NCBI GenBank assembly: GCA_947496555.1 | Contig: CANMDH010000021.1 | Span: forward strand, 32,743 to 96,742 | DNA: 64,000 bases | Origin: an uncultured Aquimarina sp. | GTDB lineage: Bacteria > Bacteroidota > Bacteroidia > Flavobacteriales > Flavobacteriaceae | Direction of reading: 5' to 3' | Shown here: positions 38,913 to 47,358 of the stretch, one piece after another | Position numbering within the stretch: the stretch's first letter is position 1 | Layout: each line of letters begins with the position of its first letter | Translations under genes and position numbers: made by a program | The notes under the pieces: model-generated | What the model was told of the DNA's origin: nothing | Databases searched by the model: none | Seen by the model: the letters and a program-made list of their open reading frames with translations, nothing else

Positions 38913-40346
38913 ATGAAGTATTTTGTATACATATGGTTTTTTACTTTTTGTTGGAGTTGTCATACTTCTGCAAAAAAAGAGGAAAAAAAGATGAATGTCC
39001 TTTTTATCTCTATTGACGACCTCAATGATTGGATAAGTCCTCTTAAAGGCTATCCAGAGGTACAAACCCCTAATATTGATAGACTAAAAACCCAAAGTAT
39101 ATTATTTACAGCAGCATATACCCCTGCTCCTCTTTGTAATCCGTCACGAACGGCAGTGTTGACCGGTATACAGCCATATACCTCAGGAATTTATGAAAAC
39201 AAGCAATCTTTCCGAAACAACCCAAAACTAAAAACAACCTATACGCTACCCCAGTATTTTAAAGATCATGGTTACCGATCTTTAGGTTCTGGGAAAGTAT
39301 TTCATTATGTTCATGATACACTTTCATGGGATAAATATTGGCCTTCAATTCAAAAAATTCGTCCTAATGACCCCGAACCAAAACAAAAGCCACTTCATGG
39401 TATGCCAGTATACGGCCGCTTTTTTGATTGGGGTCCAATCGATGTAGATGCTTCAGAAATGGGAGATTGGAAAGTGGCAGATTGGGTTTCAAATCAATTA
39501 CAGCAGCAACACAATAAACCCTTCTTTCTCGCTTGTGGTTTCTACAAACCACACTTACCATGGTATTTGCCCAAAAAATATTTTGATCGTTATCCTCTAG
39601 ATCAAATTACACTACCCAAGATAAATGAAAATGATTTGAGTGACATCCCATTGCCGGGTAGAGCACTTGCCAAAATCAAAGTATGGAAACCAAAGATTTC
39701 TAAAGATAGCCTGCCGGGTGACCATATGCGGGTTATAGAGCATAACAAATGGAAAGAAGGCATACAAGCTTACCTAGCAGCAATATCCTTTGTTGATGAA
39801 TGTTTGGGTAAAGTTCTGGATGCTTTGGAAAAAAGTGAATATAGAGATAATACAATAGTAGTGCTTTGGTCTGATCATGGGTATCATATGGGTGAAAAAT
39901 CACATTGGAGAAAATCTACACTGTGGGAAGAAGGTACACGTAGCGTTTTGATGATCAAAGCACCGGGAACTACTAATGCAGGAATGCAAATAGATTGGCC
40001 AGTGAGTCTTATCGACCTGTATCCCTCTTTATTGGATCTTTGTCAATTACCCTTTTATGAAAAGCTAGAAGGAAGAAGTTTACTTCCTTTACTGAAAGAT
40101 CCATCTATCGAATGGGATTTTCCTGTGATTAGTACATTCAAATATAGAAATCAAAGTATCCGATCCAAACGCTATCGATATATACGCTATGCCAACGGAA
40201 CTGAAGAATTATATGATCATCAGGTAGACTCTCTGGAGTGGAATAACCTGGCAAATCATAAAGAATATGACGCTATAAAAGTCAAATTAGCAGAATGGCT
40301 TCCGAAAGAGAATACACCTCCTATCAACCAAAACAATGATAAATGA
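38913..40346 (+). CDS. S1-family sulfatase, iduronate-2-sulfatase-like
   Basis: A 477-residue exported sulfatase. Formylglycine motif CNPSRTAVLTG at Cys75; metal ligands ISIDDLND near residues 35-36 and SDHGYHMGEK later. The segment FFLACGFYKPHLPWYLPKKYF is typical of the iduronate-2-sulfatase-like group (S1_7). It hydrolyses sulfate esters from sugars after maturation of the Cys to formylglycine by an anaerobic-type maturase that is not in this window. The N-terminus looks like a short signal with Cys at FCWSCHTS, possibly a lipoprotein. Its stop overlaps the next sulfatase start by 4 nt. Confidence 0.9.
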   Translation: MKYFVYIWFFTFCWSCHTSAKKEEKKMNVLFISIDDLNDWISPLKGYPEVQTPNIDRLKTQSILFTAAYTPAPLCNPSRTAVLTGIQPYTSGIYENKQSFRNNPKLKTTYTLPQYFKDHGYRSLGSGKVFHYVHDTLSWDKYWPSIQKIRPNDPEPKQKPLHGMPVYGRFFDWGPIDVDASEMGDWKVADWVSNQLQQQHNKPFFLACGFYKPHLPWYLPKKYFDRYPLDQITLPKINENDLSDIPLPGRALAKIKVWKPKISKDSLPGDHMRVIEHNKWKEGIQAYLAAISFVDECLGKVLDALEKSEYRDNTIVVLWSDHGYHMGEKSHWRKSTLWEEGTRSVLMIKAPGTTNAGMQIDWPVSLIDLYPSLLDLCQLPFYEKLEGRSLLPLLKDPSIEWDFPVISTFKYRNQSIRSKRYRYIRYANGTEELYDHQVDSLEWNNLANHKEYDAIKVKLAEWLPKENTPPINQNNDK

Positions 40347-41809
40347 AAAAAGTAATGTTAATAGCATCTGTTGCAATATTCTTGGCAGTACCATTCTATA
40401 TACAAGCCCAGAAGTTCAATGAAAAACCCAACATTCTATTCATCATCGCGGATGATTTAGGATGGAAAGACACAGGCTTCAACGGGAGTCAGTTTTTTGA
40501 AACTCCTAATATAGATAAATTGGCAAGCCAGGGAATGTTTTTTACCAATGCCTATGCCAATGCCCCAAACTGTGCTCCAAGTCGAGCGGCAATAATGTCC
40601 GGCCAATATGCCCCACGAACAGGGGTATATACCGTAGGAAGTTCTGTAAGAGGTGAATCAGCATGGCGTAAATTGATCCCAACACCCAATCAGCATCGAT
40701 TAGATGCAGAAAAAATTACAATTGCGGAAGCATTAAAACCTGCAGGATATTCTACAGGTTTTGTGGGTAAGTATCATCTAGGCAATTCAAGGGATAAGAA
40801 CGGACCAGCAGAACAAGGTTTTGATGTAAATATTGCAGGATGTTATAACGGTAAACCTGCCAGTTATTTTAGTCCATATTATCATGAGATTTTAAAGGAT
40901 GGCCCTGAAGGCGAATACCTTACCGATAGATTGACGGACGAGGCAATTTCATTTATTGACAACCATAAGAAAGGGCCCTTTTTCCTGACTATGGCCTATC
41001 ACTCACCCCATACGCCCATTCAGGCCAAGGATGAAATGATAAGAAAGTATATTCCCAAGACCCCTTCAAACGGTCAGTTTGACCCTATTTATGCGGCTAT
41101 GATCGAATCTCTGGACACAAATATTGGTCGTTTACTGGATACGTTGGAATCCTTAAAAATTTCCGAAAACACTTTGGTTGTTCTTTTTTCGGATAACGGT
41201 GGGCTCCATGCAGTGACCTCTATGGAACCCTTAAAAGGGTTTAAAGGGATGTTGAATGAAGGAGGTATTCGTGTGCCTATGCTGGTAAAATGGCCTGGAA
41301 AAATAGCTCCCGCAACCGTATGCCACGATCCGGTGATCGGCACAGATTTCTACCCTACTTTTCTGGAAATAGCTGGCGCAGAAAGACCAAAAAAATACGA
41401 ATTGGATGGAGAAAACCTTGTTCCATTGTTCAAACAAAACGGGAAACTGGAAAGAGATGCTATCTTTTGGCACTATCCTGTATATCTGCAGGCGGGGTAT
41501 GGTTTAAATCGTATGTGGAGAACTACTCCTGCCGGAGTGATTCGTATGGGAGATTATAAATTGATGGAGTTTTTTGAGGACGGGCATCTGGAGTTGTATA
41601 ACCTTAGAGAAGATATAGGTGAAACCTACAATATTGCATTGCTCGAACCGGAAAAAGCAAAGGAAATGCAAAAACGCCTTAGCGATTGGCGTACAGAGAT
41701 TGGAGTGCCTTTCCCTTTAGAAAAAAATCCTGAGTATGATCCAACTGTAAAGTATCGTAAGAAAAAAAAAGGTGGCAGAGAACGAATCTATATGGGTCGA
41801 AACAATTAA
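40343..41809 (+). CDS. S1-family arylsulfatase-like sulfatase
   Basis: A 488-residue exported sulfatase with a signal peptide cleaved near QAQKF. Formylglycine motif CAPSRAAIMSG at Cys77, metal ligands in IIADDLGWKD and FSDNGGLHAV, and MAYHSPHTPIQAKDEM in the substrate region. The very basic C-terminus (YRKKKKGGRERI) is unusual. The sugar and sulfate position cannot be read by eye; the architecture is that of arylsulfatase A-like S1 enzymes. It overlaps the preceding sulfatase gene by 4 nt. Confidence 0.9.
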   Translation: MKKVMLIASVAIFLAVPFYIQAQKFNEKPNILFIIADDLGWKDTGFNGSQFFETPNIDKLASQGMFFTNAYANAPNCAPSRAAIMSGQYAPRTGVYTVGSSVRGESAWRKLIPTPNQHRLDAEKITIAEALKPAGYSTGFVGKYHLGNSRDKNGPAEQGFDVNIAGCYNGKPASYFSPYYHEILKDGPEGEYLTDRLTDEAISFIDNHKKGPFFLTMAYHSPHTPIQAKDEMIRKYIPKTPSNGQFDPIYAAMIESLDTNIGRLLDTLESLKISENTLVVLFSDNGGLHAVTSMEPLKGFKGMLNEGGIRVPMLVKWPGKIAPATVCHDPVIGTDFYPTFLEIAGAERPKKYELDGENLVPLFKQNGKLERDAIFWHYPVYLQAGYGLNRMWRTTPAGVIRMGDYKLMEFFEDGHLELYNLREDIGETYNIALLEPEKAKEMQKRLSDWRTEIGVPFPLEKNPEYDPTVKYRKKKKGGRERIYMGRNN

Positions 41810-41819
41810 AAAAAAAGAA

Positions 41820-43013
41820 ATGAAAATGAAAAAAATTCAATTTAAAATATCAGTTTTACTATTGTTTTCTATCCTTTTTGCCTGTCAAACAAAGAAGAAA
41901 GAAAAACAAAATGATGGTACAAATGCCAAAACTGAAATTTCTACCCCTGCAAATTTCAGAGAAGTCAAGTGGCAAATGGATCCAAGAGCAGTATTAACCC
42001 GATCGGGAGGCAACGCCTTCGATTCTCACGTAGTGGGAGATCCCTGTATTGTTTGGGATGATGAGATAAACACTTGGAGAATGTTCTATTTTGCAATGGG
42101 CAGAGCCGATGATGGAGAAGAACTGCTAAGTGCCGGAATGGCAAAAAGCAAGTCTGCAGAAGAAATAGGACCCGGTGATTGGGAGAAACTAGGTCAGGTA
42201 CAAATCACAAACCCTGAAGATTTTACCTATAAAACGGGGTGGCACAAATGGTGGGTCATCATGGATGCATATAAACTTAACAGGGCAGCCAAAATTAAAG
42301 ACAAGTATTGGTCAATTTTTACGTGTACTACTCCAAATAAATCGGGAGGAAAGAATAAATTCATGCAGGTGGCGTCAGCGGATAAGTTAGCCGGGCCATG
42401 GACAGTAGTAAAGCAACCGGTACTTTCTCCGGATGAGAAATGGTTTGATGGCCTGCATTGTGATACGCCAACAGCATATTGGCTCGAGGGTCAAAATACC
42501 GTAGCCATTTTTTACAAAGCATACCCAAAATATGCACAACCCGAACAAAAAGAATCTGCATTCGGATCAGGAACAGTTCTGGCTTATTGGCATCCTAATC
42601 AAGCTGAAGCTAAAAAAGTTAAAATACTACAAAGACCAGGTCAATCAAAAGCCTGGAATCAAGGCTGGATGAGTACACCTCAGGTATTCTATGACAACTC
42701 TAAAAAACAATGGTACGGCCTTATCAATGGTAGTCCTACTCCACCTACTGATGAAAGCCATCGGGAACCAGCTCCGTCATTAGGAGGTTGGGTAATAAGT
42801 GGTCCTGAGGGCCTGGAGAGTGATTGGTCTCCTGACACAAAGAATAGTCCGTTTCGATATCCTAAAGATTTGAGCCAGGAGGAATTGGATGGCGGAATAG
42901 GAGTGAATTTTTGGAGACACCACTTATTGGTAACATCGGGAGGTAAGGCAAGAATCTTTTTTAATTCAGGGCAGTATGGAACAGAACAAATGTATTCTAT
43001 GGAAATGAAGTAA
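41820..43013 (+). CDS. GH43/GH130-like five-bladed propeller lipoprotein
   Basis: A 397-residue lipoprotein (lipobox ILFACQTK). The start at 41820 gives a compact signal peptide 10 nt after the sulfatase stop; an in-frame ATG at 41772 would overlap that gene and add a non-signal-like extension. The body has repeated blade-like motifs: VVGDPCIVWDDEINTWRMFY, WSIFTCTTPNK, DGLHCDTPTAYWLEG, STPQVFYDNSKKQWYGLING and GGKARIFFNSG. The Asp in GDPCIVWD resembles the first catalytic or structural Asp of GH32/43/130 propellers. Likely acts on terminal sugars, perhaps arabinose or xylose, but family assignment needs a profile search. The next gene begins directly after its stop. Confidence 0.65.
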   Translation: MKMKKIQFKISVLLLFSILFACQTKKKEKQNDGTNAKTEISTPANFREVKWQMDPRAVLTRSGGNAFDSHVVGDPCIVWDDEINTWRMFYFAMGRADDGEELLSAGMAKSKSAEEIGPGDWEKLGQVQITNPEDFTYKTGWHKWWVIMDAYKLNRAAKIKDKYWSIFTCTTPNKSGGKNKFMQVASADKLAGPWTVVKQPVLSPDEKWFDGLHCDTPTAYWLEGQNTVAIFYKAYPKYAQPEQKESAFGSGTVLAYWHPNQAEAKKVKILQRPGQSKAWNQGWMSTPQVFYDNSKKQWYGLINGSPTPPTDESHREPAPSLGGWVISGPEGLESDWSPDTKNSPFRYPKDLSQEELDGGIGVNFWRHHLLVTSGGKARIFFNSGQYGTEQMYSMEMK

Positions 43014-44168
43014 ATGATGAAGAGTATCCTCAAAAATACAATGAAGACAAAGTCTTATGCCAATAAAAACCACTATTATGATAAATGGTTTGCTAAGATT
43101 CAGTTTTGGTTTCTAATCCTATATTCATTTCTATTATTTTCTTGTATTTCAAAAGACAAAGAAAAACAAGACACAGAAAAACCTTGGACTTTTGTCAGTA
43201 TTCCAGACTTTTTGAATAAGGACACTCAATATCCTCATCCAGGATTTGAAGAAGCACTTTCTTATTTCCTTGAAACAGTCAAGGCTGAAAACCCAGATTT
43301 TGTATTAATCCCAGGTGATCTTGTGAATGGCAGATGGCCTACCATTATGGAGCCTACCAAAGAAGGAATAATAGAAAATGCAGCTATTTATTATCCTGCA
43401 TGGAAAGCCCGTATGGATACTCATAATTTAGAATATTATGTCGCCGTTGGTGATCACGAAGTAGGAGATAATCCCTGGCCAGAGGAAAAAGCCAAATTGG
43501 TTCCAGTATTCGAAGAACAGTTTAGAAAATATATGCAAATGCCAGAAAATGGCCCGGATCACATGAAAGGACTGGCTTATCATTTTATTCATAACAATAC
43601 ACTCTTTATTGCAGTTGATGTATTTGAACCAGGAGAAGGGACAGAAGGGAAGATCGTAGCACAAGTTTCTGGTAAACAACTCGAATGGTTAGATGAGGTG
43701 CTTAAAACTAAAAAAGAAGTAGATCATATCATTGTTATGGGCCACACTCCTATTCTGGGTCCGGTCAATATTCTGAATTCAAGTGGGATGATGTTGGAGA
43801 AAGGAATAGATTCAGATTTATGGAAAGTATTAGCCAAACACCAAGTGGATCTATATCTGTGCGGAGAAGTTCATGCTATCACCTGTACCGAAAAGGATAA
43901 AGTACAACAAATTGCTCACGGAAGTTTGTTTGGTTGGAACCCAACAGTAAACTACCTGCTAGGAAGGGTTACTAAAGATAAAATAGAACTTGAACTTAAA
44001 GAGATTGATATTATTCCCAAACTGGAAGGTAAAAAATCAATGGCGATAACATTCACCGAAGAAATAAAGAAGAAAGGATTTCGAACTGTAGGTACAATGA
44101 CTATTGATAAATCGAAAGCTAAAATCAAAAAATCAAAAACAGGGTGCTTTTTAGAACTGAATAAATGA
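43014..44168 (+). CDS. Calcineurin-like metallophosphoesterase lipoprotein
   Basis: A 384-residue protein with a long N-terminal signal ending in a lipobox (LLFSCISK, Cys ~44). The metallophosphoesterase signature runs in order: VSIPDF, LIPGDLVNGR, AVGDHEVGD (the GNHE motif with Asp for Asn), VMGHTPILG and LCGEVHAI. These bind two metal ions and hydrolyse phosphomonoesters or diesters. Its substrate in a PUL is unknown; a phosphorylated sugar or phosphodiester in the glycan is one idea. It directly follows the propeller gene and overlaps the PhoD-like gene by 4 nt. Confidence 0.82.
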   Translation: MMKSILKNTMKTKSYANKNHYYDKWFAKIQFWFLILYSFLLFSCISKDKEKQDTEKPWTFVSIPDFLNKDTQYPHPGFEEALSYFLETVKAENPDFVLIPGDLVNGRWPTIMEPTKEGIIENAAIYYPAWKARMDTHNLEYYVAVGDHEVGDNPWPEEKAKLVPVFEEQFRKYMQMPENGPDHMKGLAYHFIHNNTLFIAVDVFEPGEGTEGKIVAQVSGKQLEWLDEVLKTKKEVDHIIVMGHTPILGPVNILNSSGMMLEKGIDSDLWKVLAKHQVDLYLCGEVHAITCTEKDKVQQIAHGSLFGWNPTVNYLLGRVTKDKIELELKEIDIIPKLEGKKSMAITFTEEIKKKGFRTVGTMTIDKSKAKIKKSKTGCFLELNK

Positions 44169-45991
44169 AAAACACGTTAAGACATATCGTTTGCATTCTG
44201 ATTGTTATCATTCAATCTACCATATCCGCTCAAAAGATAAAAGTGACTCATGGGCCAATCCTGGGAAAAATATCTGATCAGGGCATTGGTATTTGGGTAC
44301 GTACCTCTGCGCCAGGAGAAACCTATGTAAAATACGGTGTCAAAAAGGAAGAATTAAATGACTCTGTACCTATTTTTACTACAATTGAACACGATGTAAC
44401 AGGTTGGGTTCGGTTATCAAATTTACAATCAAATACCAGATATCATTATCAGGTTGGTGAGATGGTTAGTAGTTTCAAGACATTACCTAAGGCATCTGAC
44501 TATGTGGATTCTACTTATAATAAAAAAGGGCTTTTCAATTTCTCTTTTGAATTTGGTAGTTGCAACTATCGACGACCAGAACGAGTAGCAAAATATGACA
44601 TACCTACTTATGTAACCATGAATAGGGAGATTGCAGATAAAATTGACTTCGCAATCCTAAATGGAGATTTTATTTATGAGGGAGGAAGAGGACTTCCTGT
44701 AAAAAAATGGTCCGAAGAGTTAAGGCTAAAACAAAATCAATTACCCGAAGTGGTACGACTGGCTCCTTCCATCGTAGGAGTTTGGGAAAACTATAAAATG
44801 TACATGGAAGATTCTAAAGCGCTGTTAGAATGGCACAGCAAGGTTCCTTCTATGTTTACCATGGATGATCATGAGATTATTGGAGATACCTACGGTACGG
44901 GCGAAATAGGGAGAGTACATCGAAAACCTGTTTTTAGGGATATTGCTACCCAGGCCTGGGTTGATTATATAGGATGGAGTAACCCGGATCCATATGATCA
45001 AAAGATTGTCTTTGGTATGGCCACGCTACAAAAAGGACAAGATATTCTAGTTGACAAGAATACTAATTTTCTAAAACATGATTTTGATTTAGCAGCAAAT
45101 CTACATGTGCACTGGGGCGGAATAGATGCAGGTTCCAGAGGAGATAAATATGATGATCTAAAAGGAGATGAAAATGCAGGTGTATATGAAATTGTTGAAA
45201 TACTTGACAAAAATCGAGTACGAATCAAACCTCATGCAAGAGCTTCAAAAAAATCAGCTTATTCTATTGGAAGACAACTATACACTAAATTTTCTGTGAG
45301 TAATGCCGATTTCTACATACTGGACACACGTATGAATAGAGAAATGCATGATGTAACCCAACCTAACAAACCAGGTGTTTCTATGTTGGGCGATAAGCAA
45401 AAAGAATGGTTAAAGAAATCTATGCAGGAAAGTAAAGCAGATTTTCATTTTGTAGTTTCCAGTGTCAATCTGATGATTCCGCATAGGGGGAGTCTTCAAA
45501 AAGGTATTCAGAAAAATAAAGACGATGCCTGGACCGTATTTTTGGAGGAAAGAGAAGAGCTAATCAACTTTTGGGATAGTCTAGACGCTCCCGTTTTTGT
45601 ACTTACAGCTGATTTACATAATAGTTTTGTCTCCAGGATTACTAAAGGTGTATGGGAATTTGCCTCATCCCCCCATAGTTCTAAAAATCATCTGGTCTCT
45701 CATGAAGGTAATCGAGCAGCTACCGGAATACAGCAATTTGACGTTCGTTCATTTGAAATGCGATGGTCCACATTTTTTTTGGATGATACAGACAAAGAAG
45801 CCTTATGGCAACCTACATATTGCGTAGTCCAGGTAAATAATGTGTTTAATAATCCTAAAGAAATCGGAAAAGATCGCTGGGTAGCTTACCCACATCCACA
45901 AGTCGTTTTTCAATACTATAGCGGTAATACTGGTGATTTGTTATATGCGGAAGCAATTTCAACCATTGGTTTTAATACAGATAAAAGATGA
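44165..45991 (+). CDS. PhoD-like alkaline phosphatase/phosphodiesterase, exported
   Basis: A 608-residue protein with a signal peptide (cleavage near ISAQK). An N-terminal Fn3-like PhoD domain (about 25-100; GIGIWVRTSAPGETYVKYG, TRYHYQVG) precedes the metallophosphatase core: FEFGSCNYRRPE, ILNGDFIYEGG, MDDHEIIGDTYG and LTADLHNSF. PhoD enzymes use calcium and iron to hydrolyse phosphate mono- and diesters, including teichoic-type polymers. An insert of about 120 residues (around 280-390) with WGGIDAGSRGD is longer than in canonical PhoD. It overlaps both neighbours by 4 nt. Confidence 0.8.
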   Translation: MKNTLRHIVCILIVIIQSTISAQKIKVTHGPILGKISDQGIGIWVRTSAPGETYVKYGVKKEELNDSVPIFTTIEHDVTGWVRLSNLQSNTRYHYQVGEMVSSFKTLPKASDYVDSTYNKKGLFNFSFEFGSCNYRRPERVAKYDIPTYVTMNREIADKIDFAILNGDFIYEGGRGLPVKKWSEELRLKQNQLPEVVRLAPSIVGVWENYKMYMEDSKALLEWHSKVPSMFTMDDHEIIGDTYGTGEIGRVHRKPVFRDIATQAWVDYIGWSNPDPYDQKIVFGMATLQKGQDILVDKNTNFLKHDFDLAANLHVHWGGIDAGSRGDKYDDLKGDENAGVYEIVEILDKNRVRIKPHARASKKSAYSIGRQLYTKFSVSNADFYILDTRMNREMHDVTQPNKPGVSMLGDKQKEWLKKSMQESKADFHFVVSSVNLMIPHRGSLQKGIQKNKDDAWTVFLEEREELINFWDSLDAPVFVLTADLHNSFVSRITKGVWEFASSPHSSKNHLVSHEGNRAATGIQQFDVRSFEMRWSTFFLDDTDKEALWQPTYCVVQVNNVFNNPKEIGKDRWVAYPHPQVVFQYYSGNTGDLLYAEAISTIGFNTDKR

Positions 45992-47358
45992 AGGACAATC
46001 CATACATAATCCGATTGATAAAGACAGTCGTTTTGCTAATATTAATGACCTATGTATCTTTTGGGCAGCAAAAAACAAACTTTATCCTTATCGTTACCGA
46101 TGATCAGGGATATGGTGATTTGGGTTGTTTTGGTGCCAAAGATCTGGAAACCCCAAATATTGATGCATTGGCAAATTCAGGAGTACGGTTTACACAATGG
46201 TATGCTAATTCTCCGGTATGCGCTCCATCCCGGGCATCATTGATGACAGGACTTTATCCTCATAGTGCAGGTGTCCCCGATTTGTTGGATGTTCGTTCGC
46301 CTGGGCTATCTCTGAAAAGAGAAACATTGGCTAACAAATTGAAGCAAGTAGGATACAAAACAGGTGTTTTTGGTAAATGGCATTTAGGGGCTGCAGATGA
46401 TTATTTACCTAATAAAAGAGGGTTTGATGAGTTCTTTGGCCATCTAGAAGGAACTTTGGATTACTTCTCTCATATGTATTATCTGGCAAGGGCTCCAAGA
46501 CCATTTCATGATCTATGGAGAAATAATGAAGAGGTCTGGGAGGAAGGAAATTATATGACCCATCTTATTACTAGTGAAGCTACCCAATTTATTCTAGATA
46601 ATAAAGAACAACCTTTTTTCATGTATGTTGCTTATAATGCGCCTCACCAACCGCTACATATGCCAAAAGAATACCTGGAACGTTTCAGACATTTAGATCC
46701 GCAGCGTCAAAGAATGGCCGCTATGTTGGCTGTTGTTGATGAAGGTGTGGGAGACATTATAAAACAGTTAGAAGAAAATGGATTGCGAGAGAACACAGTC
46801 ATTTTTTTTATGAGCGACAATGGTGGAGCCAATAATGCTAAAAATTTCCTCTCTAACGAGCCAGAACAGTTTTATTATGGAGCAAATAACGGAGGATTAA
46901 GAGGTCATAAAGGAAGTGTTTTTGAAGGTGGTATTAGGGTGCCGGCCTGTATGAGCTGGCCCCAAGTACTTCAATCAGGCACTGTGATTGACGAACCAGG
47001 TATTGGTATGGATATTTACCCTACTTTTTTGAAAATAGCCGGTGCAAAACTACCAAACTATTCTCTAGATGGATATGATATCATGCCCAGAGTAAAGAAA
47101 GGAAAAAAATCACCTCATAATTATTTCTGCTGGGAGTATGCCGGACAAAAAGCTATACGATATGGTAAGTGGAAACTTTCTCTCAATACGATGCTCGATT
47201 TTAGGAGAGAAGGACCCGAGGTATTTTTGACAGATCTTGAAAAGGATCCTGAGGAGACAAAAAATTTAGCTGAAAAATATCCGGATAAGGTAAAAGAACT
47301 AAAAATTAAGCTGGATTCTTGGTATACATCAGTACAACCTAATAGTTCTTCAGAATGA
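45988..47358 (+). CDS. S1-family arylsulfatase-like sulfatase
   Basis: A 456-residue exported sulfatase with signal peptide to about residue 27. Formylglycine motif CAPSRASLMTG at Cys78, metal ligands in IVTDDQGYGD and MSDNGGANN, and YVAYNAPHQPLHMPKEY. The GLYPHSAGVPDL segment after the motif is common in arylsulfatases of PULs. Overlaps the PhoD-like gene upstream and the sulfatase-mutarotase gene downstream by 4 nt each, so three consecutive products are probably made in fixed ratio. Confidence 0.9.
   Translation: MKDNPYIIRLIKTVVLLILMTYVSFGQQKTNFILIVTDDQGYGDLGCFGAKDLETPNIDALANSGVRFTQWYANSPVCAPSRASLMTGLYPHSAGVPDLLDVRSPGLSLKRETLANKLKQVGYKTGVFGKWHLGAADDYLPNKRGFDEFFGHLEGTLDYFSHMYYLARAPRPFHDLWRNNEEVWEEGNYMTHLITSEATQFILDNKEQPFFMYVAYNAPHQPLHMPKEYLERFRHLDPQRQRMAAMLAVVDEGVGDIIKQLEENGLRENTVIFFMSDNGGANNAKNFLSNEPEQFYYGANNGGLRGHKGSVFEGGIRVPACMSWPQVLQSGTVIDEPGIGMDIYPTFLKIAGAKLPNYSLDGYDIMPRVKKGKKSPHNYFCWEYAGQKAIRYGKWKLSLNTMLDFRREGPEVFLTDLEKDPEETKNLAEKYPDKVKELKIKLDSWYTSVQPNSSSE

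Noticed and set aside
41772-41819. Longer start for the GH43-like lipoprotein
   Set aside because: It overlaps the end of the sulfatase gene and places a charged extension before an otherwise good lipoprotein signal starting at 41820.
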